Source: Microbulbifer sp. GL-2 (GTDB lineage Bacteria > Pseudomonadota > Gammaproteobacteria > Pseudomonadales > Cellvibrionaceae). Taken from it: a stretch of DNA of 64,000 nucleotides. The notes below the pieces were generated by a model. The model worked only from the letters and a program-made list of their open reading frames with translations. It did not search any database and was not told where the DNA came from. The translations under genes were made by a program, and so were the position numbers. Numbering within the stretch: position 1 is the stretch's first letter; each line of letters begins with the position of its first letter. Of this stretch, positions 27,727-36,229 are shown piece after piece. The stretch spans positions 3,840,001 through 3,904,000 of the forward strand of contig NZ_AP019807.1 of the NCBI RefSeq assembly GCF_007183175.1. The letters are read 5' to 3'.

Positions 27727-27909
27727 AGTGGAATAGACGGACGCGGCCGCATATTACCGGCATAGAAAACGCCTGCCAATGCCCCGGGAAGGCTATTCAA
27801 ACAGGTATTTATTTTTTCTGCTATTTAGTGAATCCAGTGTGTTTTATGTTTGCAGTTATTGATGCAAATCAATTGGCGAGGAAGTAAAAGTGATAAAATG
27901 GTTTAAGGA

Positions 27910-27945
27910 GGGGCTCTGTTCTCAAGAGGAATAGTTGTGAGCCCC
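27910..27945 (-). terminator. Candidate terminator after the cytochrome P460 gene
   Basis: GGGGCTC (27910-27916) pairs with GAGCCCC (27939-27945) across a 22-base loop, 24 bases beyond the P460 stop codon. On the minus strand only a weak TCCTTAAA follows. Confidence 0.38.
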
Positions 27946-27968
27946 CAAAATAGAACGCTTACTTTCTA

Positions 27969-28529
27969 TTATTTCTGTAGGACTTGCTGGTAACCTTGGG
28001 TGTATACCCAGTCATTGTTTTTAGCCGGTAAGTGACACCCAAAACAGTTGTTAAGCCCACTGCCTTTCCAGTTTTCAGTTTCACTTTTTGCTATTCCTGG
28101 CTTAAATAAAGCCCATCCCCATCCTTCGGCCCAAGCCTCGTTTTTGGGAAATCTCCCTTCAGCATCCTTCACCATCATAAATGTGAACTGGAGGTCAGAA
28201 GAGTAGTAAGCTAAACCAGTGGTTAGAGGTTCTGATTGGGTGCTGTTGACATCTTTTACCAGAACTGCGCCATCCGGGAATTTTCCATTTTCACGAAAGG
28301 CTTTAACCGCTTCAGGTTGGATGTAAACATTGTGCGTATCCCAGCCTTTACCATTTGAAGACTTTACCTGGTAAGAGCCGAGAAATGTCCAGTTTCTACG
28401 ATAATCCTGGGGCAAGGTGATGTTTCCCTGTTTATCGACATAATGACTGTATGTAGATTTTAGGTCTTCTTGGGCTATGGCCTGTAGGCTAAACATAAGC
28501 ACCACTGTGGCCAAATAGATAGTCCGCAT
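27969..28529 (-). CDS. Cytochrome P460 family protein
   Basis: A 186-residue periplasmic haem protein. A signal peptide (MRTIYLATVVLMFSLQAIA) is followed by the P460 core: QDYRRNWTFLGSY, KDVNSTQSE, GWGWALFKP, and the haem-binding CFGCH in NNCFGCHLPAKNNDWVYTQG. Cytochromes P460 oxidise hydroxylamine or bind NO; in non-nitrifiers they are thought to detoxify nitrogen oxides or act with beta-cytochromes. It lies 118 bases downstream of a Crp/Fnr regulator on the same strand, which likely controls it. Confidence 0.88.
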   Translation of the reverse strand: MRTIYLATVVLMFSLQAIAQEDLKSTYSHYVDKQGNITLPQDYRRNWTFLGSYQVKSSNGKGWDTHNVYIQPEAVKAFRENGKFPDGAVLVKDVNSTQSEPLTTGLAYYSSDLQFTFMMVKDAEGRFPKNEAWAEGWGWALFKPGIAKSETENWKGSGLNNCFGCHLPAKNNDWVYTQGYQQVLQK

Positions 28530-28647
28530 GACGTCTCTTCCTTTCCTGATTTAATGGCAGTGAGGGTTAACTCAAGTCTTCAATTTTTTGAAAGTATAGG
28601 GAGGCATGGGGAGGTTGACTGTCGGCTGGCTGACATAAAGGCGAAAC

Positions 28648-29265
28648 TTACCTTTGGGTTAAAGCTTCCAGGGCACATTTATTGAGCAGGCAGATATGTT
28701 GACGTGTGTAGTCGATAACACCATCCTGCTTCCAGCGACTAAGAAGCTGGCTGACTGTTTGTCTACTGCCGCCCGCCATGGCCGCTAGCTCAGATTGGGA
28801 AAGTTTGACGTCCAGTTCATGCCCGTGAGCACATGGCTGCCCACGAAAGTGGAATAGTTGAGATAATAAGCTTGCCAGCCTTACAGGTAAGGGGGCGGTT
28901 ATATGCTGAAAAAGGCGTTGCTGTAACAGTGATTCCCTATTAGCTAAGTGCTCAATGAGACTTTTAGGGGTTTGTGACAATGAATGCATCATACTATTAA
29001 GGTTTTCAGGAAGGGTTACCTCAAGTTCACAACCTATTTTGGCAACTGCCTCGGTATCCTGTGACTTCCCACCGAGACCTGGACCAAACCAGGAGCCTGG
29101 GCCATATAAGTCAATAAGCCCTGGGGTGCCACTAAAATCTACTTTATGGATAAGAACATAGCCCGCGTGGATATAATAAATTTTCTGGGAGGCTTGTCCC
29201 TGTCGGAATAATATGGTTTCTTTCGTGCAGTGTATTCTTTTTGTTTTAGAGGCTGTTTCTTGCAA
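28648..29265 (-). CDS. Crp/Fnr-family transcriptional regulator
   Basis: A 205-residue regulator with an N-terminal cyclic-nucleotide-binding-like domain (ILFRQGQASQKIYYIHAGYV) and a C-terminal HTH_Crp (LSQSELAAMAGGSRQTVSQL, then LSRWKQDGVIDY). The FNR iron-sulphur cysteines are absent, so it is not an O2-sensing FNR. Position next to cytochrome P460 suggests a nitrosative or respiratory role; this is inference. Confidence 0.9.
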   Translation of the reverse strand: MQETASKTKRIHCTKETILFRQGQASQKIYYIHAGYVLIHKVDFSGTPGLIDLYGPGSWFGPGLGGKSQDTEAVAKIGCELEVTLPENLNSMMHSLSQTPKSLIEHLANRESLLQQRLFQHITAPLPVRLASLLSQLFHFRGQPCAHGHELDVKLSQSELAAMAGGSRQTVSQLLSRWKQDGVIDYTRQHICLLNKCALEALTQR

Positions 29266-29616
29266 CTTAATAATTCCTGCCGATGATTTTAAAATGTGTG
29301 GTTTGATTCCAGGATTTTTAGTTTGAGCTGATCAATGTTGGGGTGTTTGCACTGAAGGTATATGCCCAAAAGCTAACTGTAAATATCCCGATTCCCCTGT
29401 GATTTTCGAACATTAACAAATTATTGTTTTACAGTCCCAGTAATCAGCCAGACTAGTATTGTGGCGGTCCAAAGCACAAAGAACCAGTCCCATCGAACAA
29501 TTCCATTTTGCTTTCAGGTGTGGGGCTTAGGGTTTCCCGCAGCCTTTTCAAGGATGGCCACTAAAAACAGCTAGGCTTGTTTAATTTCCCTTCACGCTAA
29601 CGCCAGGCTCTTAGCT
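29266..29616. other. Divergent promoter region, Crp-family gene / prpD
   Basis: No gene seen. It separates the divergent Crp-family and prpD genes. AT-rich stretches near 29400-29430 may hold promoters; no operator could be assigned with confidence. Confidence 0.35.
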
Positions 29617-31101
29617 ATGTGCTCCGATTCAAGCCGAACTGACCGACCAGATTATGATCAAGTGATACAAGATATCGCCGATTACGTTCTCAACTACAGG
29701 GTTGATGGAAGCGAAGCTTGGCGCACAGCGCGTTATTGTCTGATGGACTCCCTGGGTTGTGCATGTTTGGCGCTATGTTTTCCCGAGTGCACAAAATTGC
29801 TGGGCCCTGTGGTAGAGGGAACTTTGGTGCCAAATGGCGCCCGGGTGCCGGGCACACAATTTTGCTTGGATCCGGTAAAGAGTGCCTGGGATATAGGCGC
29901 CACCATCCGCTGGTTGGATTACAACGATACTTGGCTCGCTGCAGAGTGGGGCCATCCATCTGATAACCTGGGTGCCATATTGGCAGTTTGCGATTACCTT
30001 TCGCAAAAGAAGCTGGCACGTGGAGAACCCCCACTAAAAATGCTTACAGTTCTGGAAGCAATGGTTAAAGCCTATGAGATACAGGGTGTTCTGGCATTGG
30101 CTAATAGCTTTAACCGTGTGGGCCTCGACCATGTACTGCTCGTACGGGTGGCTTCGACGGCAGTGGCGACCTGGTTAAAAGGGGGTGGCCGTGAAGAGGT
30201 GATGGCTGCGGTCTCGCTGGCATGGGTGGATGGCAGTGCTTTACGTACCTATCGGCATGCGCCGAATACCGGTTCCCGCAAGTCCTGGGCAGCAGGGGAT
30301 GCTACATCCCGGGGTGTGCGTCTGGCGGATATGGTTTTGCGTGGGGAGATGGGGGTGCCCGGTGCACTGACGGCGAAGCAATGGGGTTTCTACGATGTTT
30401 TATTCAGCAAGACCAATGCAGATCAAAAGATAAAAGTGCAGGAGGACCGTGAATTTAACTTTCCTCGTGGTTATGGTTCGTACGTTATTGAGAACATTTT
30501 GTTCAAAATCTCCTATCCAGCAGAATTCCATAGCCAGACAGCTTGTGAGGCGGCGATTATTCTGCATCCAAAGATCAAAGGGCAAGTTACAGAAATTGTT
30601 AAAGTTGTAGTTACTACCCATGAGTCTGCAATTCGTATTATTTCTAAAACTGGCCCCCTGGCTAATGCTGCGGACAGGGATCATTGCCTTGAATATATCG
30701 TTGCTGTGGGCCTGTTGTTTGGAGGTTTATCCGCTGCGTGTTATGAAGATGATTTTCATCGCGATCATCCAGAAATAGATGAACTACGCAAAAAAATTGA
30801 AGTGGTAGAGGATAAGCGTTATTCCAAAGAATATCTGGAGCCAGACAAGCGATCTATTGCCAATGCGGTTCAGGTGTTTTTTAAAGATGGCAGCAAGACC
30901 GATCAGGTTGAAGTCGAATATCCATTGGGGCATAGGCGACGACGTATGGAGGGTATTCCGCTGTTGGAGGAGAAATTCAAATCAAACCTGCTCGCGCGCT
31001 TCCCCCCCCATCAGGTGGGAAAGATAATTGATATTTTTGAGGGGCAACAGAAATTTGAGGAGGTGCCAGTGAATAGATTTATGGACCTGCTGGTAATTTA
31101 G
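29617..31101 (+). CDS. prpD: 2-methylcitrate dehydratase PrpD
   Basis: A 494-residue MmgE/PrpD-family enzyme that dehydrates 2-methylcitrate in the methylcitrate cycle for propionate. It matches pseudomonad PrpD closely: RPDYDQVIQDIADYVL, LMDSLGCACLALCFPECTK, RWLDYNDTWLAAEWGHPSDN, HAPNTGSRKSWAAGDATSR, and the end VNRFMDLLVI. It starts at the first ATG although no strong ribosome binding site is visible. No prpB, prpC, acnD, prpF or prpR lies next to it, which is unusual; the rest of the pathway must be elsewhere. A bidirectional terminator follows. Confidence 0.94.
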   Translation: MCSDSSRTDRPDYDQVIQDIADYVLNYRVDGSEAWRTARYCLMDSLGCACLALCFPECTKLLGPVVEGTLVPNGARVPGTQFCLDPVKSAWDIGATIRWLDYNDTWLAAEWGHPSDNLGAILAVCDYLSQKKLARGEPPLKMLTVLEAMVKAYEIQGVLALANSFNRVGLDHVLLVRVASTAVATWLKGGGREEVMAAVSLAWVDGSALRTYRHAPNTGSRKSWAAGDATSRGVRLADMVLRGEMGVPGALTAKQWGFYDVLFSKTNADQKIKVQEDREFNFPRGYGSYVIENILFKISYPAEFHSQTACEAAIILHPKIKGQVTEIVKVVVTTHESAIRIISKTGPLANAADRDHCLEYIVAVGLLFGGLSAACYEDDFHRDHPEIDELRKKIEVVEDKRYSKEYLEPDKRSIANAVQVFFKDGSKTDQVEVEYPLGHRRRRMEGIPLLEEKFKSNLLARFPPHQVGKIIDIFEGQQKFEEVPVNRFMDLLVI

Positions 31102-31131
31102 CGAATTCAATTTCCACTTTTTTCGGGCGCA

Positions 31132-31158
31132 GAAAAAGCGGCCAGAGGCCGCTTTTTC
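31132..31158. terminator. Bidirectional terminator between prpD and porin
   Basis: GAAAAAGCGGCC (31132-31143) and GGCCGCTTTTTC (31147-31158) form a perfect 12-bp stem with a 3-nt loop. The A-run at left and T-run at right let it end transcripts from prpD (plus) and the porin (minus). Confidence 0.9.
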
Positions 31159-31234
31159 CCACGTTCATATCAAAATGCGGTGATCAAGCTGCTCAACCCA
31201 AACCCAATTTGGATGACCGCCGCATAATGCGTAA

Positions 31235-32173
31235 TTAGAACTTGTATTCAGCACCGATACCGGCGTAGCTGCGATCGTAATCGTCGTCAGCAGTTTCGTC
31301 GGTGTAGAAGCCGAAAACTTTTGCTGCGCTGTTGAACTTGTAATCAAGGCCCAGACTGTAAGTTTCGCCACCTTCTTCCTTGATGTCAGACTGGCCGTAC
31401 TGAGCTTTCAAGGTCCACTGCTCAATTTTATAAGCAACGGAGCCCATCCAACCGTCAGCGTTCTCACCAGCAGCATCTTCCTGGTCTTCGAATAGTGCAC
31501 CTACCTGTACAGGGCCGATGTTGTACTGGGCGACAAAGCGCTGAACGTCAGTATCCTGGCCTTCAACGTCCTGATCAACAGCGTAAGCCATATATACGCC
31601 GTTGTTGTCGTAGGCAACAGATACGGAAACGCCGTTGTTGCGTTCCTCACCGGTTACATCATTGATCACTTCATCTTTATTGCTGATATAAGCAGCAGAG
31701 GCTTTGAAGCCTGCGAAAGACGGGGTAGTGTATTGCAGTGCGTCTTCTTCACGGTTGTCGCTGCTGGTGATCAGGCTCTTGATATCACCTTCCAGGTCGT
31801 TGAACAGGTCAACTTTCTTCTGGGCAACTTTCAGCGGAGTATCGAATTTACCTGCGATAACCTGACCAAGGCCGCCTTCCAGCCCGGCATAGATGTTGCG
31901 CTGGGAGAAAGTGTCATCGGCATCGCCGTCCATATCTACCTGGTATTCCATACGGTAGATACCCTTGATACCGTCGGTCAGGGCGATCTCACCCTTCACA
32001 CCCAGACGGGAAGCGTTGCTTTGAACGTCAGTTACAGAGCCGTCATCTTCGTCAGCAGACTGGAAGGTAACATTGGCTTTGCCGTAAAAGTCGAGGACAT
32101 CGCCTTCTTCTTGGGCGTTGGCCAGAGTAGGGATCATGGCAACAATGGCCAGAGAGAGAGCGGTCTTGTTCAT
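31235..32173 (-). CDS. Outer-membrane porin, Gram-negative (Porin_4 type)
   Basis: A 312-residue beta-barrel porin. A signal peptide (MNKTALSLAIVAMIPTLANA) precedes the first strand (DFYGKANVTFQ). The SRLGVKGEIALTDGIKGIYR strand and the YAGLEGGLGQVIAGKFDTPL segment of trimeric general porins follow, and it ends with the required C-terminal Phe (AGIGAEYKF). Highly acidic, as in marine porins. Likely a major nonspecific diffusion pore. It converges with prpD across the terminator at 31132. Confidence 0.92.
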   Translation of the reverse strand: MNKTALSLAIVAMIPTLANAQEEGDVLDFYGKANVTFQSADEDDGSVTDVQSNASRLGVKGEIALTDGIKGIYRMEYQVDMDGDADDTFSQRNIYAGLEGGLGQVIAGKFDTPLKVAQKKVDLFNDLEGDIKSLITSSDNREEDALQYTTPSFAGFKASAAYISNKDEVINDVTGEERNNGVSVSVAYDNNGVYMAYAVDQDVEGQDTDVQRFVAQYNIGPVQVGALFEDQEDAAGENADGWMGSVAYKIEQWTLKAQYGQSDIKEEGGETYSLGLDYKFNSAAKVFGFYTDETADDDYDRSYAGIGAEYKF

Positions 32174-32278
32174 AGTCGTCTCGCACAGTTTATGGTTTTA
32201 GGTTGAGGAGAAGCCGTCCGATCTGTTTGTTGGCTGCCCCTAGATTTGGTGCGGATTCTGCGACCTGAATATTACAAA

Positions 32279-32291
32279 CATGTTAAACATG
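32279..32291. promoter_or_regulatory. Palindrome upstream of the porin, candidate operator
   Basis: CATGTT-A-AACATG is a 13-base dyad about 106 bases upstream of the porin start, in the shared region with comEC. The remaining 333-base gap (32174-32506) shows no gene. No known regulator motif is assigned. Confidence 0.3.
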
Positions 32292-32506
32292 GCACTTTTC
32301 TTATTGGCACATAGCCAGTGGATGCCATAAATAGCCATTGAGGTAGCCTGAAAGCGGTAATACACGCCGATATCAGCCCTAATTGGCGCGATTGTACATA
32401 TTTGTTAGGGGGAGGGAGTCCTTTTGAGTGAATTTCGTACAGGGGCCTTTATTGGAGGTGGGGGCAAGCCCGGGGTAAGGCATTCAGAATCCTGGGCGGC
32501 AAAGTA

Positions 32507-35002
32507 ATGGGAAAGGTCCTATCTTTGGGGCCTGTTGGGCCAACCACATTACTGGGGGTTTTCTCCCTATCGATCGCGACGATCGGACTACTTCCCAAAC
32601 TTCCAGAGCTAGAGAAGCTACTGGGAGCCTACCTGATTACAGTACTCGTAGTGGTCTTGGCTTTTCCGCGACGAGGTCCCTGGATTCCTCTGTTGCTGGT
32701 ATCTCTGGCCGGCTCATCATGGGCAGTATGGAGTAACCAAAAGGCCCTGGATCAGCGCCTGCCCCTCTGGGCGCACGGATCCGATCATTCGCTGGAAGTG
32801 GAGGTGGTGTCCCTGCCGGAGACTCGCTCTACGGATACTGAACACTGGCAGAGAGGCCCTGGTAACAGTGTGCGCTTTCAGGCCAAAGTGCTTTCCATGG
32901 GAGGATATATCGTGCCGGGAAGCCTGCTCTATCTCACCTGGTACCGGGCAGGGCCAGATGTTCTTGCCCGTCTGCGGGGCAATAGCCGCTGGCTGCTTCC
33001 TGTTCGATTAAAGCGACCCCGAGGCAGCGTGAATCCCAATGGCTTTGACTACGAGGGCTGGCTACTGCGTCGCGGTGTCTATGCGACGGGCTATCTGCGC
33101 CCAAGTGATGCGCAACCAGAATGGCTGGGGCAAGGGTGGGGGTTGGCCAGAGTGCGTGATGGATTGCGTAATAGCTTGCGAGGGCAGCCTTACGTGAGGC
33201 CCGCACTGATTGCTGCGCTTCTTTTGGGAGACCGTAGCGGGCTCAGCGAGGATGAGCGTGAGACTTTGCAGCGTACGGGGACAGCGCACCTGTTGGCTAT
33301 TTCGGGGCTGCATGTGGGGATGGTGGCAGGATTCTTACTGCTGATTGGCACTGGGATTGCCCGGTGTATCGGTATGTTTACTGGTACGAGCCCGAGGGCG
33401 CTCCCTGTTCTATTGGCCCTTCTTGGTGTCCTGGCTTATACCCTTTTAGCTGGCTCACCCCTATCAGCACAAAGGGCCATGGTAATGACCTGGGTATTGC
33501 TACTGGCCCTGCAGTGGCGCCGCAGGATTGGTGCAGGGTTTGCCTTTAGTCTTGCCTTAGCTCTGGTTTTGTTGATTCAGCCTCTCGCTTTTTATGGCGT
33601 AGGGTTCTGGTTGTCATTCGGGGCAGTAGCGGCGCTGTTGCTCGGTTTTGGGGGGCGCCAGGTTATTGTCCGAGAGCGCTCTCGCCAGTTTGAAGAGGGC
33701 GAAGTTCAACCAGCAAACTGGTGGATTGGTGTTCCCAGGGCCTTTGTCCAGCTGTTGCGCAGCCAGTGGTTGGTGGCACTGGGTTTGATTCTTCCTTCGG
33801 TTATCTTTTTTTCCGGTTATAGCTCTGGAGGGATGGTACTTAACCTCCTGGCGATCCCATGGCTGGCCTTGCTGATTTTACCAGCGCTTATGGTGGGTGC
33901 TCTATTGATGCACACGGCGCTTGGGCAGTTGTGTCTGCACTTTGCCGATTGGCAACTGGATCTTTTACTACGGCTTTTGGATAAAGCCGAAGGGATTTTG
34001 CCTTCCTGGCAGGCACTAGGCCTACCTCAGGGGTGGTTGATGTTGACTGTCACAGCGGGGTGTTTGCTGTTATTGCTCATGCCGCGGGGGATACCCGGGC
34101 GAAACCTCGGGTGGCTGTTTCTGCTGCCACTGATTCAGCCGGTACTGTCTTTACCCACTCCGGGGCGTGAAGGGTTTACTTTTACCGCGCTTGATGTAGG
34201 GCAGGGTCTGGCCCTCGCTCTTTATTCACCACAGGCAAATATTGTTTTTGATGCGGGGCCGGTGTCGCCCTCAGGCTGGAGTGCCGGGAATTCGATCGTT
34301 GCGCCTTTTTTAGACGGGAGGGGACTGGGAGCGCTTGATGCACTGATCGTCAGTCACGGTGACAGGGATCACGCAGGAGGGGTCGAGGGACTGTTACAGG
34401 GGAGGACTTTGAGAAGCCTGTATTCCCCGGGACTATTGGGGAACAGACTGGCTCCGAGCCTGGGTGTTCCCTCCACAGCGTGTATTGCCGGTGCCAAAGA
34501 GAGATTTGGTGACATACATGTTCGTTGGCTTTGGCCTGAACAAATGGCAATCAACGGAGAGGAAAATGATCATAGTTGTGTCGCCCTGGTTGAGTGGCGC
34601 GGGGTGCGACTATTGCTAACAGGGGATATCAGTAGCGCGGTGGAGCGTCGTTTATCGCTGGCCTTTCCACAATTTAAATCAGTGGATGTGTTGGTGGCAC
34701 CACATCACGGTTCAAAGACCTCATCATCGAAGGTGTTGCTTCATTGGGCAAAACCCAAGCGGGTTATTTTCAGTGCAGGTTTTCGTCATCACTTTGGTCA
34801 TCCACATGCGGATGTCGTAGCGCGATATCGTGAAGCCGGTGTGCAAATTTTCAATACAGCGCAAAGTGGAGCGATTGAATTTCACTGGAATGAAGGTTTT
34901 CATGATCCCGAGATTTTTCACGCCAGGTCGGCTCCGCGATTTTGGTATGCGAGTCACAGTGATGAAGAAGAGGGGCGCGGAGGACTTAGCCGCCGGGAAT
35001 AG
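32507..35002 (+). CDS. comEC: DNA internalization competence protein ComEC/Rec2
   Basis: An 831-residue polytopic membrane protein forming the inner-membrane DNA channel of natural transformation. N-terminal soluble region (DUF4131), Competence domain with about ten membrane segments (LLAISGLHVGMVAGFLLLIG, AGSPLSAQRAMVMT), and a C-terminal metallo-beta-lactamase-fold domain (LDVGQGLALAL, SHGDRDHAGG, APHHGSKTSSS). The HxDxDH motif is intact. Followed by exbB/exbD and the lipid A block, as in pseudomonads. Confidence 0.94.
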   Translation: MGKVLSLGPVGPTTLLGVFSLSIATIGLLPKLPELEKLLGAYLITVLVVVLAFPRRGPWIPLLLVSLAGSSWAVWSNQKALDQRLPLWAHGSDHSLEVEVVSLPETRSTDTEHWQRGPGNSVRFQAKVLSMGGYIVPGSLLYLTWYRAGPDVLARLRGNSRWLLPVRLKRPRGSVNPNGFDYEGWLLRRGVYATGYLRPSDAQPEWLGQGWGLARVRDGLRNSLRGQPYVRPALIAALLLGDRSGLSEDERETLQRTGTAHLLAISGLHVGMVAGFLLLIGTGIARCIGMFTGTSPRALPVLLALLGVLAYTLLAGSPLSAQRAMVMTWVLLLALQWRRRIGAGFAFSLALALVLLIQPLAFYGVGFWLSFGAVAALLLGFGGRQVIVRERSRQFEEGEVQPANWWIGVPRAFVQLLRSQWLVALGLILPSVIFFSGYSSGGMVLNLLAIPWLALLILPALMVGALLMHTALGQLCLHFADWQLDLLLRLLDKAEGILPSWQALGLPQGWLMLTVTAGCLLLLLMPRGIPGRNLGWLFLLPLIQPVLSLPTPGREGFTFTALDVGQGLALALYSPQANIVFDAGPVSPSGWSAGNSIVAPFLDGRGLGALDALIVSHGDRDHAGGVEGLLQGRTLRSLYSPGLLGNRLAPSLGVPSTACIAGAKERFGDIHVRWLWPEQMAINGEENDHSCVALVEWRGVRLLLTGDISSAVERRLSLAFPQFKSVDVLVAPHHGSKTSSSKVLLHWAKPKRVIFSAGFRHHFGHPHADVVARYREAGVQIFNTAQSGAIEFHWNEGFHDPEIFHARSAPRFWYASHSDEEEGRGGLSRRE

Positions 35003-35082
35003 CTGTGATAAAGTGCAGGGCCTGCATTTATGGTGCAGAAGAAAATTACAGAAATCCCTCTCGCTGTTTGGGGCCAAGAAAC

Positions 35083-35706
35083 GTGTTTGAAATAATAAAA
35101 TCTGGCGGCTTGCTGATGCTGCCGATCCTGCTTTGTTCTGTTGCCGTAATTGCAATTTGTATCGAACGCCTTTGGACCTTAAGTCCACAGCGTATTGCGC
35201 CGCGAACGTTGTTGGGAGAGGTGTGGGGTTGGCTCAAAAGCAATCAGGTAGACGCTGAAAAACTTAAAGAATTACGCGACTCCAGCCCACTGGGACGGAT
35301 TTTTGCTACAGGTCTTTCCAACTCCCGTCACGGTCGCGAGATTATGAAAGACAGCATTGAAGAAACCGCGAGCCAAGTGGTTCACGATCTTGAACGCTTC
35401 CTGGGCGCGCTGGGCACGATTGCTGCTGTTGCACCGTTGATTGGTTTGCTGGGTACAGTTATAGGTATGATTCAAGTGTTTACCGCAATCATGCTCGAAG
35501 GCACCGGGAACGCGGGGGTGTTGGCCGGAGGCATCAGCCAGGCTCTGATTACTACTGCGGCCGGTTTGACGGTGGCTATCCCAGCATTGATGGCACATAG
35601 GTATTTTCAACGTCGTGTGGATACCATCGTGGTAACTATGGAGCAGGAAGCGGTGAAACTCGTGGATGCTTTGCACAGTGACCGTAAAATCGAAGATGCG
35701 GCCTGA
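35083..35706 (+). CDS. exbB: MotA/TolQ/ExbB proton channel family protein
   Basis: A 207-residue protein with three membrane segments, the second and third forming the TolQ/ExbB channel (FLGALGTIAAVAPLIGLLGT, then GISQALITTAAGLTVAIPAL). With ExbD it converts proton-motive force into work for TonB or a similar partner. A longer frame from 35005 overlaps the comEC stop and lacks the family pattern; alignment starts at the GTG 35083 (FEIIKSGGLLMLPIL), which is preferred. Placed between comEC and exbD, as in many Cellvibrionales and pseudomonads. Confidence 0.9.
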   Translation: MFEIIKSGGLLMLPILLCSVAVIAICIERLWTLSPQRIAPRTLLGEVWGWLKSNQVDAEKLKELRDSSPLGRIFATGLSNSRHGREIMKDSIEETASQVVHDLERFLGALGTIAAVAPLIGLLGTVIGMIQVFTAIMLEGTGNAGVLAGGISQALITTAAGLTVAIPALMAHRYFQRRVDTIVVTMEQEAVKLVDALHSDRKIEDAA

Positions 35707-35721
35707 GCGAGGTAGCAATCC

Positions 35722-36141
35722 ATGCAATTCCGCCGCCAAACCAAAGAGCAGGATGGGGTAAACCTCACGCCGTTGATCGACGTCGTCTTCCTGCTGCTGA
35801 TTTTCTTTATGGTGTCTACCACCTTTACCAAAGAGAGCCACCTCAAGCTGAATCTGCCTGAGGCTGCAGGCCCACAAGCAGCAGAGGAATCCCGTGCTGT
35901 TGAAATTTTGATCAGTGCGGACGGTTCCTATTCAGTGGATGGTCAAGGCCTGATCAATAAAAAGCTGACCACTTTGAAATCTGCGCTGTCGGAAGTATCC
36001 GCGGGCGAGTACAATCGCCCGCTTGTGATAACCGCCGACGCCACAGCCCACCACCAGGCTGTGGTGCGGGCAATGGATGCCGCTGGACAGTTGGGCTTTG
36101 TCAACCTAAGCATTACTACACGGCAACCTGAAGAGAACTAG
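35722..36141 (+). CDS. exbD: ExbD/TolR biopolymer transport protein
   Basis: A 139-residue protein with one N-terminal membrane segment and the ExbD signature VNLTPLIDVVFLLLIFFMV, which carries the proton-conducting Asp. The C-terminal part is periplasmic. GAGG lies before the ATG. 15 bases after exbB, so same operon; partner of ExbB. Confidence 0.92.
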   Translation: MQFRRQTKEQDGVNLTPLIDVVFLLLIFFMVSTTFTKESHLKLNLPEAAGPQAAEESRAVEILISADGSYSVDGQGLINKKLTTLKSALSEVSAGEYNRPLVITADATAHHQAVVRAMDAAGQLGFVNLSITTRQPEEN

Positions 36142-36229
36142 CGCGCAAAGCCTGCCTTGAGACCATGATTGGTTGTGTGTTTTGTGTGCGAACCGGCCCC
36201 TTCGGGGGCGGGTCCAGTCATTGGTCTGT

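Noticed and set aside
35005..35082. Longer N-terminus for ExbB
   Set aside because: The extra 26 residues are Cys/Arg-rich and do not fit the family; the GTG at 35083 aligns with it.
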